21,804 bases of DNA from Clostridiales bacterium (GCA_019423725.1 JAHZAW010000007.1:6850-28653), one strand, 5' to 3'; numbered from the stretch's first letter, positions 1 to 7,579 are shown. Notes: generated by a model from the letters alone, not told the origin. Numbers and translations: made by a program.

Positions 1-1352
1 ATGGTAATTTTCTGTACGGGAGCTGACTGAGTCTGAAGAGCTGCCACAAGAGCATGGCCGACTTCATGGTATGATACGATAAGTTTTTCCTTATCTGATA
101 ATATTTTATTCTTTTTCTGGTAACCTGCTATTACAACTTCAACACTTTCCATAAGATCCTGCTGCTGGACCTTTTTACGTCCTTGTCTTACGGCCCTAAG
201 TGCTGCTTCATTTACTATATTGGCAAGTTCTGCTCCTGATGCTCCGGCCGCTGCCCTTGCTATCTCAGAATAGTCTATGCCGTTATCCATCTTGACTTTT
301 GCTCCGTGTACCTTAAGTATGTCTATCCTTCCCTGAAGGTCAGGAAGCTCAACGGGTATCCTTCGGTCAAATCTTCCGGGTCTTAAAAGCGCAGGGTCCA
401 GGGATTCCGGTCTGTTGGTAGCCGCAAGTATTACAACTCCGTTATTACCGTCAAATCCGTCCATTTCCGTAAGCAGCTGGTTGAGTGTCTGCTCTCTTTC
501 GTCGTTACCGCCTATCTGGCCGTCCCTCTTTTTACCAATGGTATCGATCTCATCTATGAAAACTATACAGGGTGCCTTTTCCTTTGCCTGTTTAAAAAGA
601 TCCCTTACCTTTGCCGCTCCCATACCAACGAACATCTGAACGAATTCAGAACCTGATATGGAGAAGAAAGGTACATCAGCTTCACCAGCTACGGCTTTGG
701 CAAGGAGAGTCTTACCTGTTCCCGGAGGGCCCACAAGCAGTGCACCTTTAGGAAGTGATGCTCCTATTTCAGTGTACCTCTGGGGATCGTGAAGATAATC
801 TACTATTTCCTGAAGCAGCTCCTTTGCCTCCTCTTCACCTGCAACATCACTGAATTTTATTCCGTTATCGCTCTTAACATATACTTTTGCGGCATTTCCG
901 CCATTTCCCATTCCAAACTGCATCATCATTGGATTATTGCCAAGTTTATCGGCCATTTTTTTGGATAAGAAACGTGAAAGCAGCACCATAAGGGCAATTG
1001 GCACTATCAAACTAAAGAAATAGTATAAAAGAGGATTCATCTGGTCTACTACCTCTTTATCAAACTTTGCTCCTGACTCATAGAGCCTGTCAACGAGCTG
1101 TGGATCATCCATATTTCCTGTCTGATACACTTTTGTTTCGTCTTTATTGGTAAATACAATCTCATCATTGTTTACCATTACAGAGCCTATATCTTTATCC
1201 TCCATCATGGTCATAAATGTGCCATAATCAACACTCTGCACCTCTTTTTTAAAAGCTAAGGGGAATACAAATGTATTAAGCACGATCAATATAACCAGTG
1301 CTATAAGCCAGTAAAAATACAGCGGCTTTTTATTCGGTTTTAATTCCTGCAT
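1..1352 (-). CDS. ftsH: ATP-dependent zinc metalloprotease FtsH (partial, C-terminus beyond window)
   Basis: Membrane-anchored AAA+ protease that degrades misfolded membrane proteins and some regulatory proteins. I read about 450 residues from ATG at 1352. They hold a short cytoplasmic N-terminus, a TM helix near residues 11-32, an extracytoplasmic domain, a second TM near 106-128, then the AAA module. Walker A is GPPGTGKT at residues 208-215 and Walker B is IVFIDEID. The second region of homology (ATNRPESLDPALLRPGRFDR) is intact. The protease zinc motif HEVGH is at 429-433, with Val where HEAGH is commonest. The frame is open to base 1, so roughly the last quarter (third zinc ligand and C-terminal helices) is missing only because of the window edge. 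The start is supported by AAAGGAGA about 9 bases upstream. It is divergent from the TetR gene, with overlapping promoters. Family assignment is secure. Confidence 0.97.
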   Translation of the reverse strand, partial: MQELKPNKKPLYFYWLIALVILIVLNTFVFPLAFKKEVQSVDYGTFMTMMEDKDIGSVMVNNDEIVFTNKDETKVYQTGNMDDPQLVDRLYESGAKFDKEVVDQMNPLLYYFFSLIVPIALMVLLSRFLSKKMADKLGNNPMMMQFGMGNGGNAAKVYVKSDNGIKFSDVAGEEEAKELLQEIVDYLHDPQRYTEIGASLPKGALLVGPPGTGKTLLAKAVAGEADVPFFSISGSEFVQMFVGMGAAKVRDLFKQAKEKAPCIVFIDEIDTIGKKRDGQIGGNDEREQTLNQLLTEMDGFDGNNGVVILAATNRPESLDPALLRPGRFDRRIPVELPDLQGRIDILKVHGAKVKMDNGIDYSEIARAAAGASGAELANIVNEAALRAVRQGRKKVQQQDLMESVEVVIAGYQKKNKILSDKEKLIVSYHEVGHALVAALQTQSAPVQKIT

Positions 1353-1381
1353 AAAAATTCTCTCCTTTTAAAATGTTACAC

Positions 1382-1411
1382 TTGTCACTTTATTTGTATA
1401 TGTATTATAAT
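1382..1411 (+). promoter_or_regulatory. Predicted sigma-A promoter of the TetR-family gene
   Basis: Plus-strand TTGTCA (1382-1387), an 18-base spacer and TATAAT (1406-1411). The predicted start is about 65 bases before the tetR ATG at 1485. The 8-bp palindrome ATTATAAT (1404-1411) supplies the -10 for both this promoter and the ftsH promoter, so polymerase cannot occupy both at once. AT-rich palindromes nearby (ATAATATTAT at 1407-1416, TAAATATTTA at 1459-1468) could be regulator sites, but in such AT-rich DNA they may be chance. Confidence 0.65.
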
Positions 1412-1432
1412 ATTATTATGTTGGCTGTTCAA
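1404..1432 (-). promoter_or_regulatory. Predicted sigma-A promoter of ftsH
   Basis: On the minus strand I read TTGAAC (1427-1432), a 17-base spacer and TATAAT (1404-1409). Predicted transcription start is near 1397, giving a leader of about 45 bases before the ftsH ATG. The -10 overlaps the -10 of the opposing tetR promoter. Seen by eye only, but both boxes and the spacing fit well. Confidence 0.7.
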
Positions 1433-1484
1433 TTGGATTTTAATTAAAAATAAATTTGTAAATATTTAGAAAGGTTTGATATTT

Positions 1485-2012
1485 ATGAAAGACATTACGA
1501 AAGACAGCATAATCGAAGCTCTAATATTCCTAATATCCCAAAAGGATTATGAAAAAATAACTGTTACGGACATCACTAAAAAGGCCGGTGTGTCAAGAAT
1601 GAGTTTTTATAGAAATTATAAAAAGATCGATGATCTGCTAATTGATGCCATTGATAAATTATTTGAGGATTTTCAAAAAGAAATAGATGAATATAAGTTC
1701 ATGGATCTGAGACACTTTGCCGAAAAATATTTTGAGAAACTGGAGGAAAACAAAAAATTTATAGAAGTTGTAAAAAAGTCAGGCTGCTACGAAAAGCTCT
1801 TTAATATAATACTTAAATACAACAGACTTATGATGGAAAAACAGCTTGGCAAGACTGAGCTTACAAAGGAAGAGACCCTTATACTTTATTATCACAGCGG
1901 CGGCATGTATGAGTTAATAAAATTCTGTTCAGATATTGATTTCAGTATACCTGTGCCGCAGATAATAGAGATCTTGAAAAAGACCTATACCTATGCTGAG
2001 AAAAATATATAA
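1485..2012 (+). CDS. TetR/AcrR-family transcriptional regulator
   Basis: Predicted DNA-binding regulator of 175 residues, a usual TetR length. The N-terminal TetR helix-turn-helix is clear at about residues 22-45, where ITVTDITKKAGVSRMSFYR is followed by a Tyr/Lys-rich end and the DDLL start of the next helix. The C-terminal ligand and dimer region is helical and charged with no recognised effector signature, so the ligand is unknown. I chose ATG at 1485. An in-frame TTG at 1476 would extend the protein by three residues, but it sits one base after the AGAAAGG ribosome site, which is well spaced for the ATG. The gene is divergent from ftsH, which makes autoregulation or control of ftsH a reasonable guess, not a demonstrated one. 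A strong terminator follows the stop codon. Confidence 0.9.
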   Translation: MKDITKDSIIEALIFLISQKDYEKITVTDITKKAGVSRMSFYRNYKKIDDLLIDAIDKLFEDFQKEIDEYKFMDLRHFAEKYFEKLEENKKFIEVVKKSGCYEKLFNIILKYNRLMMEKQLGKTELTKEETLILYYHSGGMYELIKFCSDIDFSIPVPQIIEILKKTYTYAEKNI

Positions 2013-2015
2013 TTA

Positions 2016-2051
2016 AAAAGGTCCTGAAAACGTAAGTTTTCAGGACCTTTT
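2016..2051. terminator. Bidirectional intrinsic terminator between tetR and sfsA
   Basis: Perfect 16-bp inverted repeat. The left arm at 2016-2031 begins AAAAGGTCCTG, the loop is GTAA, and the right arm is 2036-2051. A-tracts on the left and T-tracts on the right let it terminate both the plus-strand tetR transcript and the minus-strand alaA-DUF1653-sfsA transcript. The stop codons of the two convergent genes lie 4 and 15 bases away. Confidence 0.93.
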
Positions 2052-2065
2052 ATGTGATCTAATTT

Positions 2066-2758
2066 TTAATTGGTTAATCTGACCATTACCCTGGAGTCTA
2101 TATCAAGGGAATCTTCTCCTGCTATGCAGTCATAGGCCAGAACATTCACACCGTTCTTTGAAGCATTTATAAGTTCAGAGGCAAACTCAGGATCAGTGGC
2201 ATAATTCGGTTCAAATGCGGTGATGCCCTTCATTTGGATAACAAAAAGCACTGAGCACTCATAGCCTTCCTTTACAGCCTTGGCCAGCTCTCTGAGATGT
2301 TTTGCTCCCCTCTGGGTTGGAGCATCAGGAAATCTTGCTGTGGAATCATCATCAAGGGTGACTCCCTTGACTTCAACGAATCCTTTCCTTCCGTCCTTCT
2401 CATAATAAAGATCGAATCTGGAATCACCGTATTTTACTTCTCTCTTTACCATATCAGGTTTTCCTATCTCAGTTATCCTGCCTTCGGACAATGCCTCATA
2501 TGCCGCTGCGTTAGGGGCTTGGGAGTCTATATTGACGAGCTCATTTCCCTTTTTCACGGCTGTGATAGAATATCTGGTCTTTCTTTCGGGATTCCTGCCT
2601 TCTTCGAGTATTACCGCAGTTCCATCAATAAGCAGCTCCCTCAGCCTGCCGGTATTTTTTATATGTACCTTTTCAGGTTCACCGTCGATAAGTACATCGG
2701 CTGAAAACCTGTTGTTTCTTTTTAAAAAAACAGCTTCTTTCGTATTTTCATATCTCAT
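2066..2758 (-). CDS. sfsA: SfsA family protein (sugar fermentation stimulation protein homologue)
   Basis: Protein of 230 residues, matching the usual SfsA length. Family features seen: an N-terminal OB-like part with NTGRLRELL, a central segment with SQAPN, and the C-terminal nuclease-like core with the FVEVKGVTL strand, RFPDAPTQRGAKHLREL and a late DPEF. In other bacteria SfsA is a nucleic-acid-binding protein, and the core resembles restriction-type nucleases. Its physiological role is not settled. I chose ATG at 2758, one base after the TGA of the upstream DUF1653 gene, with AAAGAG about 11 bases ahead. The longer option, GTG at 2770, has no properly spaced ribosome site. It is the last gene of the alaA operon and should follow its T-box control. 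It ends before a shared terminator. Confidence 0.93.
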   Translation of the reverse strand: MRYENTKEAVFLKRNNRFSADVLIDGEPEKVHIKNTGRLRELLIDGTAVILEEGRNPERKTRYSITAVKKGNELVNIDSQAPNAAAYEALSEGRITEIGKPDMVKREVKYGDSRFDLYYEKDGRKGFVEVKGVTLDDDSTARFPDAPTQRGAKHLRELAKAVKEGYECSVLFVIQMKGITAFEPNYATDPEFASELINASKNGVNVLAYDCIAGEDSLDIDSRVMVRLTN

Positions 2759-2759
2759 A

Positions 2760-2999
2760 TCAGTACACACTCTTTATATCAGCAAGTTCAAATCTGTATT
2801 TCTGCTTTACATCGGGATACTTTTTGTGGTCTACCTCAGACATAAACATATCGTATGGTCTTATATAAAGCTGCTGGTCACCATACAGAGCCCTGTAAAC
2901 CACATATTTCTCACCGGTCTCACTATGAATGGCCGTATCTTCCACAAAATAAAGGTTTCCCTTAAAATGTCTATATATCTTCTTAAGCTGAAGTTCCAC
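2760..2999 (-). CDS. DUF1653 domain protein
   Basis: Small protein of 79 residues, essentially one DUF1653 domain. Family landmarks are YRHFKGN near residue 9, HSETGEKYVVYRALYG near 25-40, the IRPYDMF block near 46-52, and RFE close to the end. The fold is a compact beta-rich domain of unknown biochemical role, and no enzyme activity can be assigned. The start is GTG at 2999, with AGGGGG eight bases upstream. It lies 45 bases after alaA with no terminator between, and its TGA is one base from the sfsA ATG, so sfsA is probably translated by coupling. The operon position places it under the same alanine-responsive leader, though nothing links it mechanistically to alanine. Confidence 0.9.
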   Translation of the reverse strand: MELQLKKIYRHFKGNLYFVEDTAIHSETGEKYVVYRALYGDQQLYIRPYDMFMSEVDHKKYPDVKQKYRFELADIKSVY

Positions 3000-3044
3000 T
3001 AAAATACCCCCTGTTATTACTGCACCGCAGTTTTCTGCTAATTA

Positions 3045-4259
3045 TCACTGATGATATGTGCTCAGGAAGTCCTTGAGCTCTGAGCAGGCAAACTCAAGCT
3101 GGTCGACCTCGGGAAGATATACTATCCTGAAATGGTCAGGTTCAGGCCAGTGGAAGCCTCTTCCGTGGGTAACGAGTATCTTTTTCTTCTTAAGGAAGTC
3201 AAGGGCAAACTGCTCATCATCGGTGATGTTAAATTTCTCAACATCAAGTTTAGGGAAAATATAAAATGCTGCCTTAGGCTTTACAACGCTTATTCCGGGT
3301 ATATCCTTAAGGGCATTGTATATACATTCCCTCTGTTCATATATCCTTCCGCCGGGCATAATATACTCATCTGAAGTCTGTATGCCCCCTATTGCTGTCT
3401 GGATTATTGCCTGTCCGGGAACGTTTGAGCACAGACGCATGGATGAGAGCATATTAAGGCCTTCTATATATCCCTTTGCTCTGCTCTTATCGCCGCTCAA
3501 TGCCATCCAGCCTATCCTCCAGCCTGCTACCCTGTGGGACTTTGAAAGTCCGTTAAGGTTTACACATAAAAGGTCAGGACAGAGAGAACCAAGGGCAACA
3601 TGTTTAAGTCCATCCATAACGAGTCTGTCATATATCTCATCAGCAAATATTATAAGTTCGTTTTCCCTAGCCACCTGAACTATTTCCTCAAGTACTTCTT
3701 TAGGATAAAGGGCTCCTGTGGGGTTATTGGGATTTATTACTACGATACCCTTTGTTCTGGGTGTTACCTTGCTTCTTATGTCATCAATGTCAGGATACCA
3801 TTCAGCCTGCTCATCACACATATAGTGTACAGCTTTTCCTCCTGCAAGCGTTACAGATGCTGTCCAGAGAGGATAGTCAGGCATGGGAACAAGTATCTCA
3901 TCTCCGCTATTTAAAAGACCCTGCATACACATAGTTATAAGTTCACTGACACCGTTTCCTGTATATATGTCAGGAATATCCACATTGGGTATATTTTTGA
4001 GTTGGCAGTACTGCATGATTGCCTTTCTTGCCGAGAACATACCCTTTGAATCGGAATATCCCTCTGTATCCCTTATGTTATATATCATATCTCTTATCAT
4101 TTCGTCAGGAGCAGTAAAGCGGAATGGTGCGGGGTTTCCGATATTGAGCTTAAGTATCCTCATACCCATGGCTTCCATTCTGTTTGCTTCGTCCATTACT
4201 GGACCTCTTATATCATAGCTTACGTTATCAAGTTTCGTTGACTTATCAAACTTTCTCAT
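3045..4259 (-). CDS. alaA: Alanine-type aminotransferase (AlaA-like, PLP-dependent)
   Basis: Class I/II aminotransferase of 404 residues, predicted to make alanine from pyruvate with glutamate as donor. The sequence is collinear with my memory of Escherichia coli AlaA: SYDIRGPV near the N-terminus, LNIGNPAPF, GYSDSKGMFSARKAIMQ, YTGNGVSELI, PMPDYPLWTA, INPNNPTGA, FADEIYDRL, and NGLSKSHRVAGWR with the PLP-binding lysine at residue 240. RIVYLP near the end carries the substrate carboxylate arginine. The start is ATG at 4259 with AAGGAG nine bases upstream. An ATG four bases earlier is out of frame. It is the first gene of an operon behind a T-box leader whose specifier reads as alanine, which independently supports the substrate. 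A valine/pyruvate or broader 2-oxoacid specificity is possible. Confidence 0.93.
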   Translation of the reverse strand: MRKFDKSTKLDNVSYDIRGPVMDEANRMEAMGMRILKLNIGNPAPFRFTAPDEMIRDMIYNIRDTEGYSDSKGMFSARKAIMQYCQLKNIPNVDIPDIYTGNGVSELITMCMQGLLNSGDEILVPMPDYPLWTASVTLAGGKAVHYMCDEQAEWYPDIDDIRSKVTPRTKGIVVINPNNPTGALYPKEVLEEIVQVARENELIIFADEIYDRLVMDGLKHVALGSLCPDLLCVNLNGLSKSHRVAGWRIGWMALSGDKSRAKGYIEGLNMLSSMRLCSNVPGQAIIQTAIGGIQTSDEYIMPGGRIYEQRECIYNALKDIPGISVVKPKAAFYIFPKLDVEKFNITDDEQFALDFLKKKKILVTHGRGFHWPEPDHFRIVYLPEVDQLEFACSELKDFLSTYHQ

Positions 4260-4287
4260 TCATTAACACTCCTTTTTATTCAGCGGC

Positions 4288-4322
4288 AAAAAAAACGCCC
4301 TGAGCAATATATGCTCAGGGCG
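4288..4322 (-). terminator. Conditional terminator of the alaA T-box
   Basis: Perfect 11-bp stem CGCCCTGAGCA/TGCTCAGGGCG with a five-base loop, followed on the minus strand by eight T residues (4288-4295). It is mutually exclusive with the antiterminator formed by the T-box sequence just upstream. Confidence 0.95.
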
Positions 4323-4562
4323 AACTATTGTCCGTGTTACCACCTAAATTCAGGATAAACCTGCACTCTGCCGGTACATACATACCGCTTCCCTGTAACG
4401 TGAGAATCACGTTGAAGCCTACTTACGCGCGCTGCTTTCGGTCCAAAGCTCAGAGACTGCTTCGCCCTATCCGCATAAAGACTTGCACCCTCCGTCTTCT
4501 CTCTTAAATGCCGCAATAAGGTTACTCCTTCTCATCACTGCCTGTATACAGTATTTATTTAT
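4288..4562 (-). promoter_or_regulatory. T-box riboswitch leader, predicted tRNA-Ala specific
   Basis: Leader of about 270 bases between the alaA promoter and gene. On the minus strand, in order: a Stem I start with GATGAGAAGGAGTAA; the distal motif AGAGAG followed by GGTGCAAG; a 3' specifier side GCGAAGCAGTC in which GAA is followed by GCA (4458-4460), an alanine codon; an internal stem AACGTGA/TCACGTT; the T-box antiterminator sequence AGGTGGTAACACGG (4332-4345); and the terminator. The acceptor-binding bulge reads UGGU, which pairs with a tRNA having discriminator A, as tRNA-Ala does. Known mechanism: uncharged tRNA stabilises the antiterminator, so low charged tRNA-Ala should turn on alaA, DUF1653 and sfsA. 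The class call is very firm. The specifier was placed by eye and is fairly firm. Confidence 0.93.
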
Positions 4563-4568
4563 AACGAT

Positions 4569-4596
4569 ATTATAACTCGCTTTTTAATAATGTCAA
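4569..4596 (-). promoter_or_regulatory. Predicted promoter of the alaA operon
   Basis: TTGACA (4591-4596), a 16-base spacer and TATAAT (4569-4574) on the minus strand, both perfect consensus. The predicted start near 4562 coincides with the 5' end of the T-box leader. The -35 lies only about 8 bases beyond the hisK stop codon. Confidence 0.85.
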
Positions 4597-4604
4597 CACC
4601 AAAT

Positions 4605-5420
4605 TTATAAAGATACTTCTTCAAAAATACCGTCTTTAAGTACCACAGCTGTCTTAAAACCGCTGTTAACGGCTATTTTACGGGCATTTTCAAAGTCAAA
4701 ACACAGCCCGTCAGTACTATGCGCATCTCCAGAAAAAATTATCCTTCCTCCAAGCTTTCTCCACTTCACAAGGATATCTTCAGACGGGTATGGCGTTTTT
4801 CTATAACCTCTTGATATGGCTCCCGTATTTATTTCAAGTATCTTATCCGCCGCTGCCAGCCTATAGAGCGCCTCATTGACCGCTGATACATATTTTTTAT
4901 TAGCAGTATCAAATATACAGTCATTTTCATTGAACTTCGTGACCAGGTCAATATGGCCAATTATGGACACATCTTTGTCATCAGCAAAGTATGCTGCTTC
5001 CTTGAAATAATCACAGCAGAAGGCGCAGTAATCCCATCCGTAGTATTCTGATACATTTTTCTTAAATAAGTCTGCGCTTTCATCTACCGGAAGATAACAG
5101 CCATCCTTTAATACATAGTGTACAGAGCCTATGACATAGTCGAACCTGTCCATATCAGTCATATCCGTGAATCTGTCCTTTTCAATGCCAAGATATACCT
5201 CTATGTTCTCCTTATTTTTCTTTTTGAGCATAAGTACTTCCCTTATATATTTTTCGGTATCCTCCCTGCTCATACAGTAAGACTCATCAAAGGACGTATG
5301 GGAATGGCCGGAAAATCCAATGGCTGTCATTCCCTTTTCTACAGCAGCATCATACATTTCCTCTATGGTGTTTTTTCCGTCACAGTATGTGGTGTGGGTG
5401 TGAAAATCAGCCTTTATCAT
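4605..5420 (-). CDS. hisK: Histidinol-phosphatase, PHP family
   Basis: Predicted to hydrolyse L-histidinol phosphate to histidinol, the penultimate intermediate of histidine synthesis. The 271 residues carry the PHP metal-binding motifs in order: HTHTTYCDG (His7, His9), GHSHTSF (His39, His41), LGIEKD, the IGSVHYV histidine, GHID and a late SGDAHS. The length fits the family. Being in the his operon favours histidinol phosphatase over other PHP phosphoesterases. This fills the step missing from hisB here, which is dehydratase only. The ATG overlaps the hisIE stop by four bases, with AGGAG 11 bases upstream inside hisIE. The symbol hisJ is also used for this family. No terminator follows it. 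It is the last his gene, immediately before the alaA promoter. Confidence 0.92.
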   Translation of the reverse strand: MIKADFHTHTTYCDGKNTIEEMYDAAVEKGMTAIGFSGHSHTSFDESYCMSREDTEKYIREVLMLKKKNKENIEVYLGIEKDRFTDMTDMDRFDYVIGSVHYVLKDGCYLPVDESADLFKKNVSEYYGWDYCAFCCDYFKEAAYFADDKDVSIIGHIDLVTKFNENDCIFDTANKKYVSAVNEALYRLAAADKILEINTGAISRGYRKTPYPSEDILVKWRKLGGRIIFSGDAHSTDGLCFDFENARKIAVNSGFKTAVVLKDGIFEEVSL

Positions 5421-6067
5421 TTGGTCATTTTCTCCTGCTTTACCTTATGGTCTATTACATGGCGGCTGGCAAGCTCCTTGGTGATGTCATCGATGGAAAT
5501 TCCCATCTCTATCATCATTACCATTACATGATAACAGAGGTCAGCTACCTCATATATTGTCTCTTTCTTATCATCTGCCTTGGCTGCGATTATTACCTCA
5601 GTTGATTCCTCACCGACTTTTTTAAGTATCTTATCGATGCCCTTTTCAAAGAGGTATGTTGTGTATGAGCCCTCTTTTTTATGGATCTTTCTGCCTTCGA
5701 TAAGTTTCATAAGGCCTTCATATGAAAAATAATTTACATCATCATTTTTATATACAAGGTCGTTGAAGCATGAATCAGTTCCAAGATGGCAGGCAGGGCC
5801 GTCTTTCTTTACCATTACCGTAAGGGCATCCCTGTCACAGTCAGCTGTTATGCTTACGATGTGCTGGTAATTTCCTGATGTTTCTCCCTTTCTCCAAAGT
5901 TCCTGTCTTGAACGTGACCAGAAACATGTTTTTCCTTCCTTCATGCTTATTTCAAGGCTCTCCCTATTCATATAAGCCACTGTGAGCACGTCTTTGCTCT
6001 CCGCATCAACGACCACAGCGGGGATAAGTCCTTTTTCATCAAATTTGAGTTCATTTATGTCAAGCAT
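5417..6067 (-). CDS. hisIE: Bifunctional phosphoribosyl-AMP cyclohydrolase / phosphoribosyl-ATP pyrophosphatase
   Basis: Fusion enzyme of 216 residues for steps 2 and 3 of histidine synthesis. It removes pyrophosphate from PR-ATP, then opens the adenine ring of PR-AMP. The HisI domain (about 1-105) shows WSRSRQELWRKGETSGNYQ, the metal-site DCDRDAL and GPACHLG..SCF cysteines. The HisE domain (about 118-205) shows SYTTYLFEKG, KVGEESTEVIIAAK and YEVADLCYHVMVMM, with the acidic residues expected of this all-helical pyrophosphatase. Both halves look intact. ATG at 6067 has TAAGGAG eight bases upstream. It lies 19 bases after hisF and overlaps hisK by four bases. Confidence 0.97.
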   Translation of the reverse strand: MLDINELKFDEKGLIPAVVVDAESKDVLTVAYMNRESLEISMKEGKTCFWSRSRQELWRKGETSGNYQHIVSITADCDRDALTVMVKKDGPACHLGTDSCFNDLVYKNDDVNYFSYEGLMKLIEGRKIHKKEGSYTTYLFEKGIDKILKKVGEESTEVIIAAKADDKKETIYEVADLCYHVMVMMIEMGISIDDITKELASRHVIDHKVKQEKMTK

Positions 6068-6086
6068 AATAATTCTCCTTATATAT

Positions 6087-6845
6087 TTATATCCTTACAT
6101 TTATGCCCTCATTTCTAAGGGTCTCCTTTAAATTCTTTATATCTGCCTCTCCAAAGTGGAATATGGACGCAGCAAGTCCAGCGTCTACCTTGGGTATAGC
6201 TTTAAACAGCTTCGTAAAGTCGTCTATACAGCCGGCTCCGCCTGAAGCTATCACGGGTACAGATACGACATCACATACGGCCTCAAGCATTTCCAGGTCA
6301 AATCCGCCCTTAACTCCGTCGGTGTCTATGCTGTTAACAACTATTTCACCTGCACCATCGGCAGTGCATTTCTTTATCCACTCTATGGCATCCATTCCAG
6401 TATTGTCTCTTCCGCCCCTGGCAAAGACAGTAAATTTTCCATCTACTCTCTTTACGTCGACAGAAAGTACAACACACTGGTCTCCGTATTTTTTAGCCGC
6501 TTCAGATATGAGGGATGGATTTTTTATGGCTCCTGAGTTTACGCTGACCTTATCCGCTCCACATTTAAGCACCCTGTCAAAGTCATCAACGGTATTTATG
6601 CCGCCTCCAACAGTTAAGGGTATAAATATCTTTTCCGCAGCCTCGGTGAGTATGTCAGTAAAAAGCTTTCTTCCCTCAGCCGATGCGGTTATATCATAAA
6701 ATACAAGCTCATCAGCTCCGCTTTTGCTGTAAAAGTCGGCCAGAGATACTGGAGATGAAACATCATTAAGTCCCTCAAAATTTACTCCCTTTACTACCCT
6801 GCCGTTTTTTACGTCAAGGCAGGGGATTATCCTTTTTGTTATCAT
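6087..6845 (-). CDS. hisF: Imidazole glycerol phosphate synthase, cyclase subunit HisF
   Basis: A (beta/alpha)8-barrel cyclase that combines PRFAR with ammonia from HisH to give imidazole glycerol phosphate and AICAR. The 252 residues match the family. Catalytic Asp11 lies in RIIPCLDVKNGRVVKG, and the second catalytic Asp lies in VNSIDTDGVKGGFD. Phosphate-binding loops LTVGGGI and VIASGGAG are present, as expected of the two-fold repeated barrel. The ATG at 6845 overlaps the hisA stop as ATGA, with AGGAGG 8 bases upstream. The partner gene hisH is two genes upstream in the same operon. Confidence 0.98.
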   Translation of the reverse strand: MITKRIIPCLDVKNGRVVKGVNFEGLNDVSSPVSLADFYSKSGADELVFYDITASAEGRKLFTDILTEAAEKIFIPLTVGGGINTVDDFDRVLKCGADKVSVNSGAIKNPSLISEAAKKYGDQCVVLSVDVKRVDGKFTVFARGGRDNTGMDAIEWIKKCTADGAGEIVVNSIDTDGVKGGFDLEMLEAVCDVVSVPVIASGGAGCIDDFTKLFKAIPKVDAGLAASIFHFGEADIKNLKETLRNEGINVRI

Positions 6846-7567
6846 TTTTCTGTCCTCCTGGCTGTCTCAACTGCTTCCTTAAGATCAACTGTGCCTTCAT
6901 AAAGTGCCTTGCCAAGAATGGCTCCGTATATGTTGAGCTCAGAAAGCTTCTTGATGTCATCTAAAGAAGAAACTCCTCCGGAAGCTATTATATTAAGGTC
7001 AAACATATCGTTGAGCTTTTTATACAGCTCCACATTCGTTCCTCCAAGCATTCCGTCCTTGGATATATCCGTACAGATTATGGTCTTTACTCCGACTCTC
7101 TCGAGGCCTCTGCAAAAATCAAAGCATTTTAACTCCGTTACCTCAAGCCAGCCCTTGATAGCCACATAATCATCTTTAATATCCACACCTACGGCGATCT
7201 TATCCCCATAGTTCCTTACGGATCTTTCCAAAAACAGGCTGTCCATTACCGCTCCTGTACCAAGTATTACCCTTGATACTCCAGCATCTATATATTTTCT
7301 TATGACGGCATCGGTCCTGATACCTCCGCCTATCTCAACTTTCATATCTGTCTTGTCTATGATGGCCTTTACTGTGTCAAAATTCGCTGTTGTACCGTCC
7401 TTAGCTCCTTCCAGGTCAACGACATGGAGAAATTCAGCGCCGCTTTTCTGGAATTTTTCCGCAAATTCCGGAGGATTGTTGCTGTAAACGGTCATATTGT
7501 TATAATCGCCCTTTGAAAGACGTACGGCAGAGCCGTTATATAAATCTATAGCAGGTAATATATACAT
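6842..7567 (-). CDS. hisA: ProFAR isomerase HisA
   Basis: Amadori isomerase converting ProFAR to PRFAR (step 4). The 241 residues form a HisA barrel: catalytic Asp8 in ILPAIDLYNGSAVRL, FLHVVDLEGAKDG, the phosphate loop VEIGGGIR, the second catalytic Asp in CTDISKDGMLGG, and the C-terminal loop IIASGGVSS. These distinguish it from its paralogue HisF next door. ATG at 7567 has AAAGGAGG seven bases upstream. It lies 12 bases after hisH and overlaps hisF by four bases. Nothing suggests the dual HisA/TrpF (PriA) form. Confidence 0.97.
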   Translation of the reverse strand: MYILPAIDLYNGSAVRLSKGDYNNMTVYSNNPPEFAEKFQKSGAEFLHVVDLEGAKDGTTANFDTVKAIIDKTDMKVEIGGGIRTDAVIRKYIDAGVSRVILGTGAVMDSLFLERSVRNYGDKIAVGVDIKDDYVAIKGWLEVTELKCFDFCRGLERVGVKTIICTDISKDGMLGGTNVELYKKLNDMFDLNIIASGGVSSLDDIKKLSELNIYGAILGKALYEGTVDLKEAVETARRTEK

Positions 7568-7579
7568 AATTATCCTCCT

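Noticed and set aside
54..68. FtsH zinc motif reading HEVGH instead of HEAGH as a possible inactive variant
   Set aside because: Only the variable third position differs. Both histidines and the glutamate are present, so activity is expected.
429..640. Apparent plus-strand coding inside ftsH
   Set aside because: It is antisense to the Walker and SRH region of ftsH, which has an unambiguous protein match.
2297..2704. Plus-strand open frame of 135 codons
   Set aside because: It lies antisense inside sfsA, has no ribosome site, and its composition is that of a shadow frame.
3003..3044. ACTGC/GCAGT hairpin between alaA and the DUF1653 gene
   Set aside because: The stem is 5 bp and no T-run follows in the minus-strand direction, so it should not end the operon.
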